Of a DNA stretch of 30,730 nt, positions 1-7,752 are shown in pieces. The notes below the pieces were generated by a model that was not told the origin of the DNA, did not search any database, and saw only the letters and a program-made list of their open reading frames with translations. How positions within the stretch are numbered: the first letter of the stretch is position 1; each line of letters opens with the position of its first letter. The stretch is from contig JWZX01003384.1 of the NCBI GenBank assembly GCA_001275005.1, forward strand, positions 1 through 30,730, in the 5' to 3' direction. Position numbers and translations under genes: made by a program. The DNA is from Chrysochromulina tobinii. Its lineage: Eukaryota; Haptophyta; Prymnesiales; Chrysochromulinaceae.

Positions 1-24
1 CATGGATGCTCACGGGAGAGGACG

Positions 25-88
25 TTAGGGTTAGGGGTCAAAAGAGGAGAATGAGAGAAGAAATGACCCTAACCCTAACCCTAACCCT
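25..88. repeat. Short inverted telomere-type repeats
   Basis: Two TTAGGG units lie at 25-36 and about three and a half CCCTAA units at 67-88, facing each other across about 30 bp. TTAGGG is the telomere repeat of many algae and of animals. The head-to-head orientation and short length suggest an interstitial remnant or a fold-back near a chromosome end, not a working telomere. Confidence 0.8.
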
Positions 89-675
89 GTGACCCGCCTG
101 GTGATACTATGTCCGAGTGATACTATGTCTGTTACTATCAGGGGGTATCGATAGCATCCCGACGGACCTTTCTGCCGCCTCGGATCTCCAATCGTGGCCT
201 CCTCGGGTCGGTGTGGGACACCGTAAAACTTCGGCGGAAACGAATCGGCTTTTTTAGTATGAAAGAAACGCGGGTCTCCACCGCCCTTGACCCCTGGACG
301 CTACGCTATATTTTACCAAAGCTAGCCAAATGGAGCCAAGGTCTGTACTCTCGTAACTCGTTGTGTTTAGGCGGCGGGGATGGCGGGGATGATGAGCGGG
401 GATGACGGGGATGATGAGCCCGGTGCTGGCGGCGGCGGGGATGGCGGGGGCGATGAGCCCGGTGGCGGTGGCGGGGATGGTGGGGTTGATGAGCCCGGTG
501 GCAGTGGCGGGGATAACGGGGTTGATGAGCCCGGTGGCGGCGGCGGGGATGGCGGGGATGATGAGCCCGGTGGCGTCGGGATGGTCCGTCGGGATTACGT
601 CGGGATGCTATCGATACCCCCTGATAGTAACAGACATAGTATCACTCGGACATAGTATCACAAGGCGGGTCACAG
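87..675. mobile_element. Inverted-repeat (MITE-like) element
   Basis: The left arm (87-163) and right arm (599-675) are reverse complements with one mismatch. Homology continues inward to 168 and 583, apart from an 11-bp duplication in the right arm. Each arm holds a 13-bp direct repeat (GTGATACTATGTC) twice. The interior has no convincing gene, only unrelated sequence and a 36-bp minisatellite. Long terminal inverted repeats around a short non-coding core are typical of non-autonomous DNA transposons. I see no clear target-site duplication; the left flank is telomere-type repeat. A plain inverted duplication is the alternative. Confidence 0.7.
413..577 (+). repeat. 36-bp minisatellite inside the inverted-repeat element
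   Basis: The word GATGAGCCC starts at 413, 452, 488, 524 and 560, giving periods of 39, 36, 36 and 36 bp. A degenerate start lies at 391. The period is a multiple of three, so all plus frames stay open and give Gly/Asp/Pro-rich translations. Nothing else suggests coding. Confidence 0.85.
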
Positions 676-832
676 TGTAGAGTCAAGAGTGTTGCACGAT
701 GGTTCTACAATGGTTCCTCTTACTTTTTAACACGCGAGCGGGAAAGTCCTTTCTTGCTGAGTGCCATCACGTCTTGCGTTGATTCGAACAGCATTTCCAA
801 TGAGGTTGAGTCACAAGCTATCCGAGTATCCG

Positions 833-2793
833 TCACTCGACGCTTTTATCGCGGTCCTGCTCAATGAGAAAGGTCCACCATGAGAGGAACTGCAGCGGTG
901 TCTTCGCTGGGTGCAGCGAGATGGGCACTGGGCAGCGCGTGGCGTTCATGTACACAGACTGGCACGTGCTGCGGTCGATGAGCGTAGCCGCACTAGTCCA
1001 GACGGTCCCATTTCGACCAACCGTCCCGTTTCGGAAGAGTGACGACGGAATCGTGGCACGGCCGTCCCGCGCGTCGAAGGTGACCAAGCCCGGATCGACC
1101 GTTGGACTGTAGAGAAGCTCGTTGCACTTGCGCCGTCTCGTATTAATGACGAACCCGACGGGGCGTGAACGCGAACATTCACAGGGGATCGAGGGTAGGA
1201 AGGGCATCATTGTGACGCACGTGCACTGCATGAAGCGAATGTTGAGCAGGTGCATGCAAAGGCCGAGGGCTGAGTCCTCAAAGTCGGACGCCCACTCGCA
1301 CCGCGCACCGCGACTCATGCTCTCGTTCTTGAGCACCCAAGCGGTGTTGAGACCTCCTGACGCGGAGAGCATGAACGGCGGCGTGACTGGAGGAGAGCTC
1401 GATGCGTTGATACTCGACGATGCGTTACCAAGTTTGCGATCGACTCGCAAGACGCGTGGGCACGTGCGATCGGGCGACGCGATGGCCGCCACGCGCTCGA
1501 TGCATTTGCTCTTCACGAGCACATAGAGCGACGCGTGGGAAAACCCCTCAAAGCCGCCCTGAGCATAGGGGATGCTGTGGGTGTCCTTGCGCACGCGCCG
1601 CCCTGCCTCCGTCTCCCATCCAATTTGAAACTCGTCGTCAAACGCACGGTAGAGAGCCTGGAAGGTCGCCGTCGCACGCAGCGGCGCGCGATACTCCTTG
1701 CGATACTCCTTCTGATGGGCCGGCAGAGGATCCGGTGGCCCCCTCGACACCCACGGCGCGTCTGAGTACGGGGGCATGTATGCGCCGTTCCCAAAGTACA
1801 ACGGCCCGTCACTGCCGACGGTCCGGTCGAAGCCATGCAGCAGGCGCAGCAGCGCGCGCGGCACCACGATAGAGTCGAGATCGATCTTGAGATAGAAACG
1901 CTTTCGCGGCAGTGCCTCGAGCATCGCCTCGAAGATGGCCGCACCCTTGGCCCAGTTGTGATGGTTGCCTGATGAGGGAGACGCAACCGAACGCAATCAA
2001 AGGGAACCAGCGGCGGCTATCAGAGGCCTTCTGAGGCCAACAGAGGCCATCAGAGGTTGAACAGCGGCCATCAGTGGTGGTAAAGTTACCCTCCTTGAAC
2101 TTCCCATGAAACGTGCGGATTCGTCCCCAGAAGCAACGCGGGAAGATACGGGGCCTGGGTGTCTCGGAGGCGGCTGCGCACAGAGGCCACTGCGCACAAT
2201 GGCGGAGGGCGCTGAAGCCACTGTGCAGCACCTCGTGAGACGCGAGCCACGGCGGTGGCACGAACGAGAAAGGCAGATGGCGCGGCTTTCCTCGACAAAA
2301 CGGTCTGCCGTCTTTACACTTTCTCAGGGCCTCGAGATCGGCGTCCTGCGAGCAATCTGGGCCCGGCGACCACTGCTGTCCTCGCGGTGTGAGCACGGCC
2401 TTCTCGTACCTTCTCGCAGATGACCGTGCAATCGTATAGGGCCACGGCATCCACCGTCGCAGGCCTGCCCATCGAGGAGCTCAGGCTGCGCATCCACGTG
2501 ATCATTGCGCATGCGAGGAGCTCGCCTGCGAGGCACGCCGCCTCGCTGGTCAGTGCGGAGGTCGCAGAGGGCGCGACGGCCATGAAGCCGAAGCCAATGT
2601 CGCCTACCAATGTCGGCTTGGTTGGTAAGAAGCTCCGCTCGTCACCGAGGAGTTCTTTTCGTTGACGCGCCAGCTTGGCTGTCTTGAAGTGCTTCAAGTC
2701 CTTGGCTGGGACGCAGATCCTCGGGTCGGACATCAGCGCCCCGGCGTACCCTTTGTCGAGGCTGCGCGTCTCCGCCAACGGCCTCTGAACCAT
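833..2793 (-). CDS. GT31-like (Fringe/beta-1,3-galactosyltransferase type) glycosyltransferase, three exons
   Basis: Predicted exons are 2410-2793, 2090-2345 and 833-1968, giving about 591 aa. Both introns are GT-AG (2346-2409, phase 0; 1969-2089, phase 1), and all phases agree. The last exon carries the enzyme signature: NHHNWAKG leading to YLKIDLDSIVV (DxD-like region), an LYFGNGAYMP strand, YAQGGFEGFSHASLYVL, and a WASDFEDSALG segment matching the acidic ExxED-like block of the Fringe/GT31 fold. Members transfer sugars to glycoproteins or glycolipids in the Golgi, normally as type II membrane proteins. No clear signal anchor is visible, so exon 1 (unrecognised sequence) may be wrong or incomplete. 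The GT31 call for exon 3 is fairly firm; exons 1 and 2 rest mainly on splice-site and phase agreement. Confidence 0.65.
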
Positions 2794-3086
2794 CCTCAAG
2801 CTGACGGTGCCACAGCCCTAGTCTGGATAGTATTGAAGATGGAATGACCTACAGTTTTTCAATTCAATAAATACTTGCATGCGCATCCATTAACCTCAGA
2901 GTTACGCAGCACTTTGGGCTAAAGAGGAGGATGCAAGAGTTGATGCATGCAACTGCGCCTCCAACTCGACAAACACCGAATTCACCACAGCGTCACGCTC
3001 CGCCGACAACTCACTCACTCCGCCTTTCGCGGTCCTCTTCGTGCCTATCTTCGATGTCCTCTTCGTGCAACGTGTGCGGCAAGGAA

Positions 3087-3197
3087 CTACTTGAGGAGCG
3101 AGGAGCAATCGTAGACGTGGCCATCGGTCGCGAACACCGGGTCGCGGATAAGGTCGCGCGACAGGTCGTTTGTGAATGCGTCGATGAGCTCCAGCAT
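3087..3197 (-). pseudogene. U-box domain remnant
   Basis: A 36-codon frame from ATG 3197 to TAG 3087 contains DLIRDPVFATDGHVYDCSSL, the core of a U-box (E2-binding E3 ligase fold). It lacks the first CPI strand and everything after the central helix. No exon completing the domain is apparent on either side. It lies 155 bp from, and on the opposite strand to, the complete U-box gene that follows. It is probably a decayed or partial copy, or one exon of a gene I cannot reconstruct. Confidence 0.6.
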
Positions 3198-3352
3198 GTA
3201 CACACAAACTACACACAGTTGTCAAACCGAGGCGCGTGTACCGCTCAGCTAGTTCATCATTTCCACAGTCATTTACACATTCCATTAGTTCCCACACTCA
3301 AACGGTTTCATTCACAGATGGCGTCTGCGGTCTTCACAGGTGAGCGCCCTTC

Positions 3353-4877
3353 ATGCCGTGTCGCAAGAAGAAGAAGAAGCGGCGACGGACAGCGGCGCCG
3401 CGCGTGCAAGTGCCGCGCGTGTGCGCGCCCGCGCTCGCGCGCCTTCTCTCGGGCGGCCATCGGTCGGAGCTCCGGCTTACGCTCGGCGAGGCTGTGAAGG
3501 GGCTCTGGGCCCATGCCCGCGCACATGGCCTGCAGGATGGACGGGAGATCCGTTGCGACCCGACGACATGCGGCGCCTTTTCGACTGCGACCGCCTCGGC
3601 ATGTTCGATATCGCCGGCGCACTTTCCAAGCACATGACTGGCGCATCGGCCGCGGCCGGTTCTGCCGCGGGCATGGCAAGATCCACGTTCTCCTCCTCAG
3701 TGTTGGCACAGTCCTCCTCGCACACGTTGGTGACGCTCTCGCCCGCTCTCACGTCGCTGCTTTGCGGCTCTGCCAATGGCGGCGGCGGTGGCCCGCGAGA
3801 GCTCACGGTGAGCCACAGCGAGGCGCTCCGGCTGCTCGGCAAGTACATCACGCGCCGAGGGCTGCGAGACGCCACCGACCGACGCAAGATCCACTGCGAC
3901 GCCGCCCTGGCCGAGTGCGCGCTGTCGTCCGCCCCGCCCACCGCTCTGCCGTTCCCCAACGCGGCTATTTGCCGCACAGCTGCACGCGCCACTCCTCTCT
4001 CTCACTGCTCTCTCTCTCGCGCGCGCGTGCGCGCAGGCTGGTTGGCAAGGGCACGTTCACGATCTTCGAGGCCAAAGAACTTGTCGCGCGCCACCTCACT
4101 CCGGCTGGGGCGAGCGGCAGCAGTGGCAGCGGCACCAATGGCGGCGGCGGCAGCAGCGCCAGTGCCAATCGAGCCGGCGGCACGGCCGTAACGGCCGTAA
4201 CGACGGCGGAGCAGGGCTTATCCAGTGAGGACGAGGACGAGAACGGGGAGGTGGGCGATGACGACGACGACGACGAGAGCGATGACGATGACGATGACGG
4301 ACTAACGGCACGAGGCCACGTCTCCGAGGCAGCGGCGGCGGCGGGCGCGGCCGCAGAGCGTCGAGCCGCCTCGTTGGCGGTGGCGGCAGCGGGCAACGCC
4401 CAGCCCGCTGCAGATGTGCCCACAGCTGCCCCGCCTGCATCAGCGGCCGCGCCAGTGCCAGCCTCGGCCGACGCGACCCTGCCGCCTCCCAAGCGCGCGC
4501 GGCGGGTGGCCCCGCCGCCGGTCGAGTTCCTTTGCCCGATCACGCAGGAGATGATGGTCGACCCGGTCTTCACCACGGACGGCCATACATATGAGAAGGC
4601 AGCTATTCAGCGCTGGCTCACGCACAAGCGCACCTCGCCCCTCACGGGTGCTCTCCTGAGCTCCACCAACCTCATCCCCAACCAGTGCGCGCGCCCCCGG
4701 CTCCCATCCGGCTATGCGCCATCAAGCCGTGATCGTTCGACCGCCGCGACGTCCATTCGCTAAGCGTTTGTGTGTGTATCTCTGGTTGCGAACCGCAGTG
4801 CCCTGCGCAAGCTCATCGAGGAGCACATCGCACGTACGCAGTACGGGCAAGCAGCGGGCAGCAGCCGTTCAACATGA
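3353..4877 (+). CDS. SWIB-SWIB-acidic-U-box protein (probable E3 ubiquitin ligase), apparent frameshift
   Basis: Exons are 3353-3914, 4037-4684 and 4799-4877. Introns 3915-4036 and 4685-4798 are GT-AG. A basic N-terminus is followed by a first SWIB/MDM2 domain (EAVKGLWAHARAHGLQDGRE, then MRRLFDCDRLGMFDIAGALS). The two halves lie in different frames: one base seems to be missing near 3560. A second SWIB domain (EALRLLGKYITRRGLRDAT) is completed across intron 1 as AELVGKGTFTIFEAKELVAR. A low-complexity linker with two Asp runs (about 4256-4300) follows, then a U-box (EFLCPITQEMMVDPVFTTDG). Joining across intron 2 restores the expected LIPNHALRKLIEEH. U-boxes bind E2 enzymes; SWIB folds bind peptides or chromatin partners. 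The gene is either real with an assembly indel or a recent pseudogene. A splice donor (G|GTGAGC at 3339) after ATG 3318 offers another start. Confidence 0.75.
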
Positions 4878-5612
4878 AGACACTGCATGCACCATTGACG
4901 CTCTACAGCCCCCATGGGCAATGCCAATGGCCCCGGCGGCGACGCCCAGCCCGCAGGCATCCGCCACCAAGGTAGCAGGACGTCGCAGCCTCGTCGTCGG
5001 AGCACACGGTCGCCCCAGGCGTGCAGGCTGGGGTTGTGCGCATGTCACCGTTGTCGCACGCCATGCATCGCGCATCGCATGGCCAAATACTACCGTACGT
5101 CGTTATTTGATCATTGTAAATCTTTGTATCGGTCACTTTGTCCAGTTCTAAGTCCAGTTAGCAGTTTCCGGAACCGACCACAAGAAGACCGACCGAGCGG
5201 CGAACGGGCACCGACCGTGTGGACGGGACCCACCGAGACGAGACCGGACGAGCCGCCACGAGCGAACCGCAAAGAAGTAAGAGGCGCAACTCGATCGCGG
5301 GTGCAACTGCAAGACCAAGAGAGCGCAAAACGGCAAGCGACACTCTCGGGCGAAGGATTCGTGGAATTTCCACGGCGTGCTAGATATCCGAGCAGTATCC
5401 GAGCAGGTGTCTGCGGGCGTGTCGCCCCAGTCGCGCGACGTGCGAGGTCCCCGGTGCCGGCGTCATCGTCGACACGCACATGTGTGCGCATGCCCTCGCC
5501 CTCCGATAGCCGGCGGCCGCGACGCGCCGACGAGCGACGGCGAGGAGACGATTGCCTCCATGCGCAATCGCTCATCTGATCAAGGTGCAGCTTGGATGTT
5601 GACTTCTCGTGT
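4878..5612. other. Intergenic, no supported gene
   Basis: This lies between the converging 3' ends of the U-box gene and the DUF3431 gene. Several frames stay open on both strands because of high GC, but none shows a recognisable domain or a convincing protein pattern. A Pro/Ala-rich stretch near 4905-4975 could be an unrecognised last exon of the U-box gene. Confidence 0.5.
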
Positions 5613-6932
5613 CTAGCCACCCACTTGAGCTTGCGCGCGCGCAAAGCCGTACACAAACGGCCGTTGCGCCCACCTTGGATTCTGCACCATCTGATCCACG
5701 CACGCGCGGTACACCTTAACGATGGCAGTGTGTAGGAGCTCACCTGCCCGTCGATCGTCCATAGTGCGGGCATCGTCGGTCCGCCACACCTGGATGCGCT
5801 CCACGCTGCGTGGCATGAGGGTGACGTCTGTGAGCATCGCACGGCAACGACGAACCCCTCGCTCGCTTACTGTCGAGGTGTTGACGGCCGCCGCGAGGTA
5901 CTGTGCAAAGTCGCCATCCTGCTCTGACAAGGAACGCGCCGTTCGAATCAGCTCGCGAATGGCACACAGCTGCGATCTGCAAGAGCTACTCTCCGCCGCG
6001 CCTATCGACGAGTCGAGCTGCTCAAACAGCACCGTGCGCTCGTCGTCCGTCAACGAGTTGGCCAGCCGAGCGACGCGCGCCACGCGGCTCGAATCTAAGC
6101 GAAGCCTGATAGTGGCCGGTGAGTCGTGCGGCGTCTCGGCCGCCGCAGCGGGCTGCTGCACGGGCGGCCGCCCCAATGCTGCTGCGATGAGCCTCGCCGA
6201 TCGTGAGACGTTCACCACAGGTGCCAAAGGTGAGGGCGAACGCACAGTCGCTGCCGTCCCGAGCAACATCGGCCACAGTCGCTCCATCAGCCACGGCACG
6301 CAGTTGCACCCTTGCGAGCAGCACGTCGCCAGCGTCGACGCCCGTGTCACATTCGTAATCGCCGCATCCGCGCGACGAAGCCAACCGCGTGGCACGCTCT
6401 TGAGGTTATTGCGTGCAACGGCAAAGGCGCCCATAGGTGAGAAGGAGGTGAACTCCACGTCTGTAAAGAAGTCACGCCCGTTGCTTAGCTCCTCATAGTC
6501 ACGCTTTATGCAGATGAGATGTCGTGGCAAGTCGTGCCAAAAGTCGACAAGCGGGGAAGGCTCAATGGGCGCAAATCCATTAGGCTCGAGCGTTGCGTGC
6601 CCACGGCTGAGGGCACGTATCACAGCAACCAGACGCCGTTTGCAGTTGGAATCCTTGCAACGCGGCTGAGCAGGAGCGAAGACAGTGAATGCCGACGGCT
6701 CCTGGACCGCGCGCTGTATATGATTCAGGTAGCAGTGCGTCTCGTGGGACGCACCCGGCAGAAGCAGCTCTACAACGACTGCGCCTCCGGTAGCCTCTTG
6801 CCCGACGATCTGGAGTTGGTGGCCGGCATTGTACACGAAAATGCGCACCTGCTTGGTGAATGCTCCGGTCAGCCACGACACATCCTCAGCAGCTAGCCGG
6901 CACAACACCAAGTCTACTTGCAGTGCGCCCAT
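5613..6932 (-). CDS. DUF3431-family protein
   Basis: An intronless 439-aa frame starts at ATG 6932. Near the N-terminus LVLCRLAAEDVSWL, VRIFVYNAG and a THCYLNHI segment follow the DUF3431 order (VxRYxEDxSWL, IYNKG, GREHTYLxHI). WLMERLWPMLLG recalls the ERLWP motif late in that domain. Cysteine pairs suggest an extracytoplasmic protein, but no signal peptide is clear at the chosen start. DUF3431 proteins have no established reaction; many sit near glycan genes. The C-terminal about 200 residues are helical-looking and unrecognised. A shared 5' module begins 12 bp upstream of the ATG. Confidence 0.7.
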   Translation of the reverse strand: MGALQVDLVLCRLAAEDVSWLTGAFTKQVRIFVYNAGHQLQIVGQEATGGAVVVELLLPGASHETHCYLNHIQRAVQEPSAFTVFAPAQPRCKDSNCKRRLVAVIRALSRGHATLEPNGFAPIEPSPLVDFWHDLPRHLICIKRDYEELSNGRDFFTDVEFTSFSPMGAFAVARNNLKSVPRGWLRRADAAITNVTRASTLATCCSQGCNCVPWLMERLWPMLLGTAATVRSPSPLAPVVNVSRSARLIAAALGRPPVQQPAAAAETPHDSPATIRLRLDSSRVARVARLANSLTDDERTVLFEQLDSSIGAAESSSCRSQLCAIRELIRTARSLSEQDGDFAQYLAAAVNTSTVSERGVRRCRAMLTDVTLMPRSVERIQVWRTDDARTMDDRRAGELLHTAIVKVYRACVDQMVQNPRWAQRPFVYGFARAQAQVGG

Positions 6933-6944
6933 CGTGTGATGAGT

Positions 6945-7170
6945 CTGTGAACGTTAACACGACAGACGCGACAACCGGTAAAAAGACACCGGGGGGAGCC
7001 GGGACACACACGGGACACACGGGACACGCGGACGCACAAAGGCACACAGACCACACAGACGAACCTCACACCATCCAAACCCAGTTCCAACAACACACAC
7101 CCAGCACGTCAGCGCGACGACCGAAGCCGCGGCCGACTCACCGGTACTACGGCACTGTTACTGCCCGCTC
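6945..7170 (-). promoter_or_regulatory. Shared 5' module, copy 1, split by an insertion
   Basis: Segments 6945-6979 and 7146-7170 together match the continuous module at 9845-9904 (GTGAACGTTAACACGAC, then CTACGGCACTGTTACTGCCC). The module begins 12 bp upstream of the DUF3431 ATG, so it probably holds promoter or 5' UTR sequence. The 166 bp in the middle are a separate insertion. Confidence 0.6.
6980..7145 (+). mobile_element. 166-bp insertion, GGTAAAAAG family, copy A
   Basis: This segment is absent from the otherwise matching module at 9845-9904 and is bounded by CCGGT direct repeats (6975-6979 and 7141-7145), as expected for a target-site duplication. It opens with AAAAAGACACCGGGGGGAGC and holds CACAGACGAACCTCACACCA, both shared with the copy at 18568-18652. 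It has no coding potential. A short non-autonomous or introner-like element is possible. Confidence 0.6.
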
Positions 7171-7198
7171 AGAATACACACCTTGTTGTATACCGTTA

Positions 7199-7242
7199 CC
7201 GGTAAAAAGTCACCGCGGGGAGCCGTCGGGACACACACCGGT
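7199..7242 (+). repeat. GGTAAAAAG family fragment, copy B
   Basis: CCGGTAAAAAGTCACCGCGG followed by GGGAGCC and GGGACACACACCGGT resembles the head of copy A. It too is flanked by CCGGT (7199-7203 and 7238-7242). It is a short or truncated copy. Confidence 0.5.
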
Positions 7243-7752
7243 AGAAAGACGGTCCAGGGGCCAGGGGAAGCTCAAGCTGTGCGGACTCGTAAAAAAAATG
7301 TCCTCGACTCCGCAGGCGTGCGGGGCGGAGCGGCGGACTCGGGATTGCCAAGCCAAGCGCGACGGGGGCCGTGTGCGGCTCTCGTACATGCGCGTTACGG
7401 ACGACATGTAAAACTAAAAACATCATGTATAGCCCGCGGTCTCACACGTCCCGGTCCGCGACCTGTGCGGCGCCAACGCTCGCCCCGCGCCGTGCCCCTG
7501 TCAGCGTCACGTCCACATCCGATCGCATTCGGGACGAGTTCGGATAAATTCACCCTCCACATTTGTTAGGTGCCGCTCATGCCCCACCCTGCCGCATTTC
7601 GACTTGGGGTCCACGTAGCAAGCAAACGTTCCTCCCCGCGTACGCCTGCGCCCACGCCCGCGCCCACGCCCGCCCGCCCGCCATCCGCCACAGCGCAGGC
7701 CGACGCTCGCCACCTGCGCTCCGGCACGCTTGGCGCCCGGCACCTCGCCTCT
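7243..7752. other. Intergenic, no supported gene
   Basis: This is the 3' flank of the peptidase gene and distal upstream region of the DUF3431 gene. It includes a CGCCCA/CGCCCG-rich simple stretch at about 7650-7682. A 38-codon ATG frame at 7299-7411 has no other support. Confidence 0.5.

Noticed and set aside
67-88. A working telomere end
   Set aside because: Only about three and a half units, and unique sequence lies on both sides.
380-680. Two overlapping plus frames with 12-residue Gly/Asp/Pro or Met/Ala/Val repeats
   Set aside because: The 36-bp minisatellite keeps all frames open; the stretch lies inside the inverted-repeat element and has no other coding sign.
4914-5579. 221-codon plus-strand frame
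   Set aside because: Arg/Pro/Ser-rich, no domain, and a minus frame is also open; typical of GC-rich noise.
7299-7411. 38-codon ATG frame in the intergenic region
   Set aside because: No homology recognised and no supporting signals; length expected by chance.
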